Of a DNA stretch of 64,000 nucleotides, positions 50,781 to 61,349 are shown in pieces. The stretch is from contig NC_088303.1 in NCBI RefSeq assembly GCF_032854445.1, positions 31,195,501-31,259,500 of the forward strand, in the 5' to 3' direction. Numbering within the stretch: the stretch's first letter is position 1; each line of letters begins with the position of its first letter. Made by a program: the position numbers and the translations under genes. A model generated the notes under the pieces. That model worked only from the letters and a program-made list of their open reading frames with translations. It had not been told where the DNA came from and did no database searches. Origin of the DNA: Liolophura sinensis. Lineage: Eukaryota; Mollusca; Polyplacophora; Chitonida; Chitonidae.

Positions 50781-52639
50781 GCATATATTGAGTAGTGTTG
50801 TTTTAAAATTTGACCCGTTCATTATCACCAGTCAATGTTACCCATGAAACACACTTATACGAGAAGTAATGGAATTGTCACGCTTATGTCCTTCATCAAA
50901 GGTACGCCACAGCAGTCTAATTACCCTTGCTAATATAATAATTGATAAATCATACAGCATATACAGACTGAAAGATGAGACGTAGATATAATGGGGAAGT
51001 ATAGAGTTGAAAAGATGAAGGGCCTGCGTGATATCAAATCATGCGCGTGAAGATTCGCTTTGGATCGAGACGAAGCACCGTACCGTTTTCTGTATGCATA
51101 GTGTGTCAGCCTTAGAGAATCTCTCGATCGGCTGCTCGATTAGACCATGCTAAAGTGACTCGACAAAGAACATAGAGCCGCTTACAGGTTATGCTTTACT
51201 CTGGTAGTCGGAAAATCGGCAAAACCTTCGATAACGTACATGAAAGAAAGCACTGTCACATCCTATCTTATTGCTTGCAGTCCCCATGGAGAATTCTGTG
51301 CTAAGATGAAACTTATTTACCAACAACGTGGAAACAAATTTTAAATTAAGTCCTAGTCACCAGTTAAGAAAAGCGCGTTTTCGCTATAATAATGACTATA
51401 GCGCTTAATTAATGTACATTTTCGTTAACATCTGTGTGACTTGTATGTAAAATAACCCTCTCGAGCTCATTTGGTTTTCCAATATTTCAACTCAGAAGAA
51501 TACCCCAGGCAATATAAAGGTGTCTGCCAGGCCCTCCTGTTTAATGTTCGTATATCTATAATACTCATTGTCACCGAGTGAAAAGCATTAGAGAAAAACA
51601 GAAAATAAGAAATAAATCTAATATTTCATAATCGCATGATGATTCAAAATGAAATTGGTGTCTTTTTGCACGAAGAGCTGTGGGTTACGCCGGACACTCT
51701 GATTTCTTCCACGCATAAAACCAAAACGCCGTTATAAAAAAAGGAAAAAACTTGATTAATAAGATGAAATTCCTAGCTCAAGAGAAATTACGCTAACCAT
51801 GAACAGAAGTTCTTTAATAAAACTTTTAGCGTCTTACTTGGTTATCTGATTTTGTTTGTGCGTCGATGTCGCCTTCGACACCATCATTAATTTTTTTTTT
51901 CCAGTCGAAGCCTGGTCAGCCATGATGGGGCACGGTTTAACCAACACGTAATTTACAATATGATTCACAAGCATCAGGCTTTTGATCGATCTTGACGTCA
52001 ATTTAGATTATATATTGAGCGTTTTTGTTGTTGTTGTTGTTTTTAACCCAAACATAGTTTAGTTCTTGATGTAATGTGTATTATGAGACAACGATGTATC
52101 TTTAGCTGCCTTATTTTGAGCCATAAGAAGGCTAACTGGCGTTAAGTCTGGGAGAAAATTGCCAAAATGGTGTACTTTCGCTGAATATTGTAGCTCGCCT
52201 GATTACTTTTTTCTCTCAAAATTAACCTGATGTGTACTGCCAGCTTTTATCACAGGCTAATGTACTTTTAAACACAAAGACTGCTGGATTTACCAAAAAA
52301 TCTAACACGTTTTAACTGTATCCGACGAAATCAAATGGAACCAATCAAAGAGAAGGTAACTGAGCAACCTTCTGGTACAGAATGAATCATTCATTCCCCT
52401 GGAGAAAATACAAATGAAATGTACTTTGTGGAATCTCAACTCGACGACAAATTGAGCTCATCTTGTAAAAGACTGGCAAACATTGATTAACCCACAAGAT
52501 TATGATAATTTCATTTCATGCTCCCTTATCACTAGGCTATCATGAGTTAAGGCTCGAAAATTTTGAATTTACATATGAGTCAAAATTTCTAAAGGATATG
52601 GATCTCATTGTCATTGTAAATGTACTACAGTACCATATG
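50781..52639. other. No recognised feature
   Basis: A+T-rich. Only the small SINE-like remnant near 51690-51740 was noticed. Confidence 0.5.
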
Positions 52640-53020
52640 ATAAAAGAGTTGCAACGTAAAGACAGCAGCAACGACAGTTTACCTCAGTTAGGGTTTTATT
52701 CCAAATGTTCATGTAAATGTTTAAACTGCAGCGAACTGCACGTCCACTAGCACCATTTCTCAGGCAGGATTATAGGTAAAACAAATACAGTGATGTTAAT
52801 TCCAGTTTATTAGACGCCACTGCTCTTGAATTCGTCAAAATGCTGTCTTGTCATCGCATTCAGTATACAAACACGTTAAAAGAATGTATAAGGAGTGGGC
52901 CTCGAAATTGCTTAGTCCACTGTCAGAATTCCGATTTATGCAGGAAAATAATACCATAAAAGACGTACAGCTTAGAGAGTAAATCCAGAGCAGCGGCGAC
53001 AGTATATGGTAGTTGACGCA
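52640..53020 (+). repeat. R1 repeat, two units in tandem
   Basis: Equivalent points agcagcaacgacag (52664) and agcagcggcgacag (52989) are 325 bp apart. Between them run cctcagttagggttttattc, gttcatgtaaatgtttaaac, ccagtttattagacgccact and gtcttgtcatcgcattcagt. The Tc1 element begins about 200 bp downstream. Confidence 0.7.
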
Positions 53021-53230
53021 CTAGGTTAAATTTGACACCGACACTTACTATCACAGTATTATCGCAGTATTACCGCATATATTGTGATAATTATTGCATA
53101 TTTTCCCAATATATGCGACAACACTGTGATAATCAGCTAAATCTCTATACAATCGCACAAAACTATATCGCAACTACATATCGAGAAATAACATGCGCGT
53201 GTGAGAGAGGTTTAATTCATTTCCAAAATA

Positions 53231-54902
53231 CAGTCCTGGAAAAAAGTTTGGAATATTGTTTTCACTGATGATAGCATTTACCAGAAACATACTTTTGTGC
53301 GCCTTACATTGAATGCACACATTCTTGTTTGGGTGGAAAATGTAGTGGATTATGTCCCCTTTCAGCTCATACACACCATTATTGCTTGTGTCACCTGAGC
53401 AAAATTACAGTTGGGACAAAGCATGACCATCCATTTCTCAGTGAAAAAGTCATGTACGCAGACATGAGTATAATTTAACCTTGTAACTCTTATAAAAGCT
53501 CGGTTAAGGCATGCCAGTGCTCCAGAGTGTTTCCAACAATACTGCTGTGATCATGAGACGTCAACTGAGTGCTGCAGTCTGCAACCGTATCGTTGGTATG
53601 AGCCTGGCTGGAGCAAACAGAAGGACGTTGCAGCAGCTCTTGGTGTCACTCAGGGAGCCGTCTCTAAAATCTTTAAGCGACACCGACAGACGGGTGTGCC
53701 GACGCCTAGACCGAGGTCTGGTCGGCCACGAAAGACCACCGAGAGAGAGGACCGGTATCTGGTGAGACTTTGCCGCAATGGCCGTACGAAGAGTTCCAAC
53801 CAGATACGCGCTGACTGGATGAGATTTTCCAATACTCCTGTGTCAAGCCGCTTAGTGCGATCCAGACTGTTGACTGCTGGGTATTTGGTAAGGAGGCCTA
53901 AGAGGAAGCCTTTGCTACAGCGTCGACACCGCCAGGCACGCTTATCCTGGGCGCGGGAACACCTGAACTGGCAGGTGTGACAATGGCGACACGTGATATT
54001 CAGTGATGAGTCGTCAACCGTTTTGTCGTCAACCGGGAAGATGGCCGTGTGATGGTGCGTCGTCAGTCTCACGAGGCTCTGAACGAAGATTGTATCATGC
54101 CCAGAGTCCAAGGCGGGGGCAGTGGGGTCACCGTCTGGGGTGCTTTTCATAGCACTGGTAAATGCGACCTGCACGTCTTGGATGGACACATGAACCAGCA
54201 CCAATATCAACGGATTCTGGAAACGATAATGCTCCCATTTGCTCGGCAACAATTCAGGGCAAACTTTGTGTATCAGGACAACGCCACGCCGCACCGGACC
54301 GAACTGATAATTTTCTGGAACAGGAGGGTGTTGAGCACATGCAGTGGCCAGCCATTTCACCGGATATGAAACCACTTGAGAACTTGTGGGCGGAAGTTTT
54401 CCGTGGGTTGAATAACCTGGATGAAGCCCCAACGAACGTGGCTGAACTAACTCGTGCTGTGCTCACTTGCTGGAGAGATATACCGGAAGAAACTTTGACT
54501 TCCTTAGTTGCCAGTATGCCAAGACGTGTGCGCGCATTGTACAATGCGAGGGGTGGGCACACCAAGCACTAAATTAATTTTCTGTATTGTTAGTGTTTTG
54601 CATATTTAACTTACCAAGTATTGTAGACATATTTCCAATCGAATAAAAGTTACAGCTCGTAATAAAATACATGGGTTTCACTGAATTTCTGCACTTGTTT
54701 GGGGCGCTTTCAGAATATCGTGAAAAACTCGTCTCCTATAACATTTAGAAATGTTTTGGTTTGAGGAAACTATTGATAATGCATCATAGAGACTAGTCCA
54801 AGTGAAACCAATCGACAGATTATTGACCTGAACGCAACGAACCACGCTCTTCGTGGAGATGGTGTGAAATTCACCAATATTCCAAACTTTTTTCCAGGAC
54901 TG
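53231..54902 (+). mobile_element. Tc1-like DNA transposon with intact ends and TA target
   Basis: A complete Tc1/mariner-type element, 1672 bp. The left end starts cagtcctggaaaaaagtttg and the right end is its exact reverse complement; the two inverted repeats are identical over 28 bp and then diverge. A TA dinucleotide lies immediately outside each end (53229-53230 and 54903-54904), the target duplication of this superfamily. The transposase inside is broken, so the copy cannot mobilise itself, but its identical ends could still be acted on by a related enzyme. Confidence 0.93.
53553..54572 (+). pseudogene. Tc1-like transposase, frame-broken
   Basis: A DD34E-type cut-and-paste transposase split across reading frames. 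In order: an N-terminal helix-turn-helix (MRRQLSAAVCNRIVGMSLAG, then after a shift near 53617 KDVAAALGVTQGAVSKIF), a GRPRKTT AT-hook-like linker, a second DNA-binding domain, then the catalytic core with the first Asp in FSDES, the second in YQDNATPH and the Glu in PLENLW. Damage seen: a frameshift near 53617, an in-frame TGA at 53978 after LNWQV, another shift just after FSDESS, and a fourth near 54300 between NATPHR and DNFLEQEG. The reading frame ends RRVRALYNARGGHTKH. Length across the breaks is about 340 codons, normal for Tc1. The copy is non-functional by direct inspection. Confidence 0.9.
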
Positions 54903-54904
54903 TA

Positions 54905-56534
54905 GTAGAGGCCCTAGACGAGCGAAATCGTTTGGACTTCATCTTACATATATTACCTGATAACAGCAACATATAAAATACATATAAAATACAGTAAGAC
55001 TTCTAAGATGAGATTGCATTAATAACCTGAGTATACAAAGGGAACAGATATTGGTATTGTGTCACAACCTCTCACAGACGAGATCCCCAACTACACAGCT
55101 TCTGAACTGATTCAACTGTCGTTTGGTAAATAAACACAAATACCGTTTTAAAGTGTGGGAAGCATGTTTTTGTAAGTTTTGTTTTCACTACTACTTTGTA
55201 TTTACTTTGTTTTTTATTCCTGACGGAATTCCGATTCAGTGAGCAATCCATGGATTACGGCAAGTGGCATTCTATTAAAATAGAATATAAAAATAATATT
55301 TACAACATTACACGAGTAACTGAGCAAGTTAAAATATAACGGGCACCCTTTCCACCCAAAATGGCGACAGTTCCAGGCTGAAGAATGTACGTCATGGTTT
55401 AACACGGATTACGTCATCAAGAATGCGAAGGTTGCAGTCGATCGACTAGACGACATATAGATTATTTCTTTTCAGCGTCTGGAACCGTAATGTGCTTGTG
55501 GATAAGCAGTCTATGAATACCCGCTCAAATTGACATCGATTTAATGTCAGCATAACTATAGGAGCTATCCAACAAACGCCTGTTACAGCTTTCCCAACGT
55601 AAACCACAATCGGTTCCTTTAGAAAGCTGGCTGTTATTGTGGTGTCATTCGACTTACGTGTCCAACATTGTGCGCACATAGCCAAGAAAAAAAAAAAACA
55701 AACATAAAACATTTGATTCTAAACAGCATTTTTATAGATATGAATTTGTTATCGCTTTCTCGTAGAAATTATGCATGGTTGATGAGTGATAATGAAATCA
55801 ATACTTCTCCAAACGAACCGATCAAAGCTCAAAGGACTCGGTGCGAAAAGACCACAGGCTTGGTGACAATTTAATTGTGTCAAATGTTCAGTCAGCACAA
55901 TAACAACGCCCTGCGCGAAAAGTTCGCCGATCACGTGGTTTTGAACTCATCGGTCATATTGATCGGGGTGTAGCATGGAAACCGATACGAAAACTGATTG
56001 AATAATTAATATGAAAGCAAAGTGGGAACACAATAAAACTGATGATACAGATCACGACAATACAGTTCGGTTAACAATCTATAACCACTTTGATATGCAC
56101 TGACATAACGCCTGTCAGAGTCGGTAACATTCATGTCACGCAAGACTGCTGTTGTATGAGTTGTGACTCTGATACGAATAGCAGCCATGTTGTTGGTTTG
56201 GTTATATTGTATGCGCATTTATGGGCTGATACTGGTTCGCCAAGAAGAAGAGAAAATATCAAGAACAAGAAAAGGGACGAACGGAGAAAACAAATGTAAA
56301 TGACCACACACTATCAAAACCACACATAGCTGCAACTCAACACAGCCACACACAATCAACTGTGAAGCCAGCCATACACGCTGACAACCATGTATAAGTT
56401 GTCACAACCTAACACACAACCACAACCACACCAGAATCCACACAGAACCACGCAAGCCGAGAGATCTCAGGATCAAACCCGGGTCCGGTCAAACCAAAGA
56501 CTTTAAAAATGGTAATTCCTGCATACCTGGTATG
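54905..56534. other. No gene established
   Basis: Holds the tentative signal-peptide exon at 55658-55712 and a CA-rich low-complexity stretch at about 56300-56460 (repeated cacaacc and cacaca motifs). Confidence 0.45.
55658..55712 (-). CDS. Very tentative signal-peptide first exon for the FNDC4/5-like gene
   Basis: An ATG opens 18 codons with a strongly hydrophobic core (MFYVCFFFFLAMCAQCWT), then one extra base, then a perfect GTAAGT donor. The phase (1) is exactly what the FN3 exon acceptor needs, and joining them would put a secretory signal directly before the FN3 module. Against it: a T12 run makes up much of the hydrophobic core, no basic residue precedes it, the intron would be 33 kb, and other first exons could lie outside the window. 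This is a candidate by phase and composition only. Confidence 0.13.
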
Positions 56535-56745
56535 TGCGCTTGCACGGCGTGATCACCCAGGAGCCTCTCACCAATGCGTTCGCTGTGAGTTCAAGCCCAG
56601 CTCATGCTGGCTTCGTCTCCGGCTGTTCGTGGGAAGGTCTTCAAGCAAACTGCGGATGGTTGTGTTTTCCCCCGGGCTCTGCCCGGTTTCCTCCCACCAT
56701 TATTGAGTACGGAGTAGAATACTAATCAAATAAATAAATAAATCC
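56535..56745 (+). mobile_element. tRNA-derived SINE, plus orientation, with internal deletion
   Basis: Reads 5' to 3': cacccaggagcctctcacca, cgctgtgagttcaagcccag (B-box-like), ctcatgctggcttcgtctcc, aaactgcggatggttgtgtt, cccccgggctctgcccggtt, tcctcccaccat, then directly tattgagtacgg and aatcaaataaataaataaat. About 30 bp usually found between tcccaccat and tgagtacgg is deleted. Confidence 0.85.
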
Positions 56746-56945
56746 TGCTGACTCGCTTGGCGCTCAGCACTGAGAGGATAGGGCAAGGAAACATCACTGG
56801 TTGGTCCGGTGTACTACTGATACTTCAGCGGCAGCAGCTCTTTAGCGGCATGGACTCGTTATATGTACACACGCCTAATGACTCTTCGTCGTTAAATGAA
56901 TGATAAATTGTTAAGCACGATGTTAAACCCAAGCATATATACATA
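56745..56945 (+). mobile_element. Second SINE family, tail part
   Basis: Contains gcttggcgctcagcactgag, aggatagggcaaggaa, ttggtccggtgtactactga and ends gttaagcacgatgttaaacc caagca. The end is the reverse complement of the segment at 63815-63845. It sits directly after the (AAAT)n tail of the first SINE. Confidence 0.6.
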
Positions 56946-57189
56946 TACACAATACTGTGTCAGTGATAGAAAGATGTCTATTTCGTATTTGTCAAGCAAC
57001 TTAAGCCTTAAGTTATAAATTGCAAATGCTTAAAAATACAAACTCAGAACACGATAGAACTCAACCTGTGGTTGGTACATTGTAGTAAAGAATCAGTGTG
57101 CAAATTTTAAGCTTCACAGAGCTGAGTTTGAATTTTTGACTTAAGTCTGAAGACGCTTCATAAGCATGACCCCAGGGTATGTCATGTAA

Positions 57190-57300
57190 CCTATACGGCG
57201 AAACAGGCATTCATATACCAGTCGTCAACCATACTTGGCGTAACGGTCAATAAGTGCAAAGGTCAATTCCAAAAAACGACGTTTAACACAAACCACTAAA
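57190..57300 (-). repeat. Dispersed repeat R2, copy 3
   Basis: On the minus strand it reads tttgtgttaaacgtcgtttt, ggaattgacctttg, then gacgactggtatatgaatgc and ctgtttcg, colinear with the 13.4 kb copy. Confidence 0.6.
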
Positions 57301-58122
57301 GAATTAAGAAAGTAAATAAAGTACGAAATTAGGAGGGAATTATGCAGAGAGAAGCAGTCAACGGTTTTCAATGATGTTGGAAAGACGCAAGGAATGTTCT
57401 GGGCGAATGGTCGAAATCAGTATTCAAATCGTGTACCATGATATTATATAAGTTTTCAATAATCAAAATACGTATCTCAGTTGCGCTTTGATTGCAACTG
57501 TTCATATATCAAATTAAGTACAAGAATTTTCATATGTAAGCCACATAGCCTAAATAATTTAAACTACATCTGAGGTTTTTAGGGGGGAGGGGGGCATCAT
57601 TATTAAGACAACTCATTTGATTAAGGGAATCAAGGCGAGGGGTAGACCATTTTGGTTATTTAATTTATTTCTTTGTTTATTGTTTTAAAAACCCCAAAAT
57701 TTTGAACTTACGCGATTACTGTCAGTCATCGAAGTGAGTGCCCGAAGTAAATTACGAACCTTTGGTAAACCACCACTTGTGAAACACGCCTGATTGATGT
57801 AAAACAAGCTATCGCCTTGTCTTCTCAGCCACCTTCATATCTGACGACACCAAACAGCATCTTTTATGCAGTCGGTCCAAATTTCAATCTCGTCTTCAGT
57901 GTTAAAGGAAAATGGTCGTTTTTAGCTAAAAGGGATAACGCATGAACCAATTGTTGTAATGTTTTTAATTAAAATGACTAACCGCTGTATGATCATTTTC
58001 GTGGTACTGATCAACTTTGGATGTATCAACCCCGTTTTTATTTACAGATAAAATGTTAAATCGCTTATCTTACAAGTGTCACAGTCATCGAAGAAATGCG
58101 TCATGCACATGGTCGACAATAT
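57301..58122. other. No recognised feature
   Basis: Includes the 29-bp sequence shared with 44688-44716 and a G-rich patch near 57583-57594. Confidence 0.45.
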
Positions 58123-58857
58123 AGTCTCTTTCTTTTAGTCATTCGATAATATTCATCTCTATAAAATCAACGGTACATATGTTGAAAGTTCATATCCTTG
58201 CCAAGGAAATGAAGTCCGAGCACTTTTTCTAAGTCATTATGTTAAAACTACATTAACTCGTTTCCGACGGAGAGAACTCATTGCCTCGAGTGACATCATA
58301 ATTATTCAAGAAAAAAAGTGGCATGCTGGACAAAGGGCGTAGAAAGTAATTTGTTTTACAGTGGCTCCACTAACGTGCGGTTTGAACAAACTCCGCACGG
58401 TAACACAGCATACATTACCGTCTCCACGAATAGACTGCATTGTTTTAATAGCAGTATTTCCTATTATCCAACTCTGCTTATTTTTTTTAAATTAAAGAGT
58501 CTGTCGTGAGATCACATACTACAAGAGATAAATTAAATTCATTTAATAAGGTTACATTATGTGGCTCTCCGTCAAAACATACCGAACTCCGCCTAATACC
58601 CAGCATTGGATAATGAGCTGTTATCATCCTAGGACAATGAGTTTTTGGTGTCAAAGCCAAGCCTATGGACTTTAACATTATGCATTAGAAAATCTCCTCT
58701 AACTGTATTTATTTTGCAATAATATGAATATCGAACATATCAATGGTAGAGCCTGTGGCGTTATTTGTCACTAACAAACGGCTGTTTTGGTAGCGATTAG
58801 GACTGATTTTACAGAAAGCTGAATATAGGCGACTGGTTAAAAGAAACAGACTATCGC
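58123..58857. mobile_element. Inverted-repeat element (MITE-like), copy B
   Basis: Left end atagtctctttcttttagtc followed by a degenerate attcgataatattcatctct and ataaaatca; right end gactgattttacagaaagct, gaatataggcgactggttaa and aagaaacagactat. Shares with copy A the internal segments gaactcattgcctcgagtga, gagatcacatactacaag and ctctccgtcaaaacataccg, in order. No target duplication could be fixed. Confidence 0.65.
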
Positions 58858-60574
58858 TACGATACTGAGTAACGGCGCAGCATGCAGCCAATAACAAACT
58901 TCAACCTTGTGTATGTGAACGTCCACTGACCCCTACATGCGGTCGATCCTCATTGGACGGGCTATATCAACACGTGTCTCTTTCATCTTCTGATAGAGTG
59001 TACTAAGCTTTGCGACTGGGATATTATCACACACAAAATTAAACCAGCTTGACTTCATATCAACGGGTGTCTCTTAATCTTCTCATCACGAACATTTCCG
59101 TTATAGAACCTTAATCGCTTTGGGAATCCTTTCTTTGCCCAAGAAGCTCAAAGAGCCGAACTCGATAAGACTGGAGACTGGACAAGTTTATTGTGACTTT
59201 TTATGCTAACAAATCAAGGTTTCTCATCCCTTTATAAATTAAGGCCGTACCTGCAAAAAATTATGTTACCATATCGAAATGATATTTAAAAATATCAACC
59301 AAAGTTATTTTACTTCCAATCCCAGGCTAAGAAATCTTCATCCAAACGAAGTGAAAAATACAGTGCAATACACTCAATTTTCAGGACCATAAACGCAGTT
59401 GCAAGAGATAGTGTGTTTACAAGCCTAAACCTAGGGATACTTGGTGTTATCCGCAAGTTTATTAATTGACAGAAAGTATCGGTTAATTATTCCCCAAGCC
59501 AGACCCCCCCTCGCCCCCCCCCTCCCGATATTGGTGGATATATTACATGACGTTTACCAGCTTTTAAAGCGATTTTGTTCATCTTCTCCTGCATGATGAT
59601 GGTTAGGAGGGGGGGGGGGGGGGGTGCTGATCGCACGTGCTTTTGTTGCCATGTGGGGAATTGTATAATGGATAAACGAGCTTCAAAGAATGTATAACGT
59701 GTGTATGAAAGCTTATATGTAGACTTAGCACAAGCTGAATAGAGCAAGAACAAATCTAATATTTGCCAATTAGTTACGCATATCCGTCGTAGGATATTGG
59801 ATTTTTTTTTTGCGCTAAAAATTCTTTTGCAATTCCAGAAACGCGTCAAGCTTTAACGATTCATAACCCGAGCTAATATCTTGATGGAGGAAATGGATTC
59901 ATGATAGAGAGGTGCTGATAAAATCACATTTTTGATATTACGACAGCACTATTTTTCACGGTGAACTAAACCCACAATATAACTTATCGATCTCATGATA
60001 ATCCGTATACTGACACCAACAAAACGGTGAAAGCTTTGCCAGCATTATTTACACCACAGCGAGTCAGTGAGGGTGCCGAAGAGCGAGTCCACCGAGGAAC
60101 AAATGACAGACAGGCTTCGTACGTGTATAGGTCAAGTAAAATCCAAACGCATCCATCACAGAGAGATATAAACCGTTTACACCTAATCTGGAAAATGTAA
60201 AAGTTTATTACTGTTGTATAAAAGGCGCAAATCCGGTTTTCGTGTTAATATGTTGAACATCTGACACTCTACCTACATATATCAGGGTGTAAGTTATTGC
60301 TTCCAGTGATTCAGTCTGCAATGAAGTGGCGAATTGCCCTGGGCTTTGGATGTTTTCACACTTGTCTGTGTTAGTTGCTAGGGTTGTTGACTGTTTGACT
60401 AGTTTATTGCTGACACTTCACAGGCTTGCTTGCTTAACTAGCTGAGACATTCATTAAAAAACGCAAACTTAACTGATCAAATATTACGTGTAACCAGGAT
60501 TGCCCATGCATGTATTGCTTAATTAGCTGACTAGCACATTGAATTACTTTCTCATAGACTGATTGGCATACATG
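58858..60574. other. No gene; C- and G-homopolymer patches
   Basis: C-rich runs at about 59505-59525 and a G16 run at 59609-59624 lie about 90 bp apart on the same strand and could pair or form quadruplex and i-motif structures. A 120-codon minus frame here is built partly from these runs. Confidence 0.6.
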
Positions 60575-60599
60575 ATTGACTGTCTGATTAATTTACTGA

Positions 60600-60740
60600 C
60601 TGAATAATTGAAGAACCGATTGATTGATTGATTGATTGACTTATTGATTAAGTGATTTGCCTTTACATATATCTCATTATTATTTGATTGGCAACTTGAA
60701 TTGATTAATTGACTGACTGAGTGATTGATTTGATAATGGA
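60600..60740. repeat. Degenerate (TGAT)n stretch
   Basis: gattgattgattgattgact and related ttgattaattgactgactga blocks. Confidence 0.7.
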
Positions 60741-60852
60741 TACCCAGGATCATATAACAGGCACATACCAAGCTCAGGTCAGCCTTATTCCCGACAACAA
60801 CTTGTGTTTATACTCTGTGTGATTTTTGTGTGCTACATGTGTTGGTGAATAA

Positions 60853-61347
60853 ATATTGTATTGTATTGTGTTGCGTTGTATTGTATTGTATTGAATTGTA
60901 TTGTATTGTATTGTATTGTATTGTACTGTATTGTATTGTATTGCATTGTATTGCATTGCATTGCATTGCATTGCATTGCATTGCATTGCATTGCATTGCA
61001 TTGTGTTGCGTTGTGTTGTATTGTGTTGCATTGTATTGCATTGCATTATATTGTATTGAATTGTATTGTATTGTATTGTATTGTATTGTATTGTATTGCA
61101 TTGCATTGCATTGCATTGCATTGTGTTGTGTTGTGTTGTGTTGTGTTGTATTGTATTGTATTGCATTGCATTGCATTGCATTGTATTGTACTGTATTGTA
61201 TTGTATTGTGCTGCATTGCATTGCATTGCATTGCATTGTGTTGTATTGCATTGCATTGCATTGCATTGTATTGTATTGTGTTGCATTGCATTACATTGTA
61301 TTGTGTTGTATTGTATTGTATTGTATTGCATTGTATTGCATGTGATG
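60853..61347. repeat. Pentanucleotide array TTGTA/TTGCA/TTGTG, about 98 units
   Basis: Nearly 500 bp of five-base units with almost no loss of register. Units occur in blocks: (TTGTA)n, (TTGCA)n and short (TTGTG/TTGCG)n. None of these creates a stop, so frames of up to 185 codons run through on both strands (MQCNTIQYN-type and IVLYC-type peptides). These are artefacts. Confidence 0.98.
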
Positions 61348-61349
61348 AT

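Noticed and set aside
53650-54432. 260-codon minus-strand frame
   Set aside because: It is the antisense shadow of the Tc1 transposase on the plus strand.
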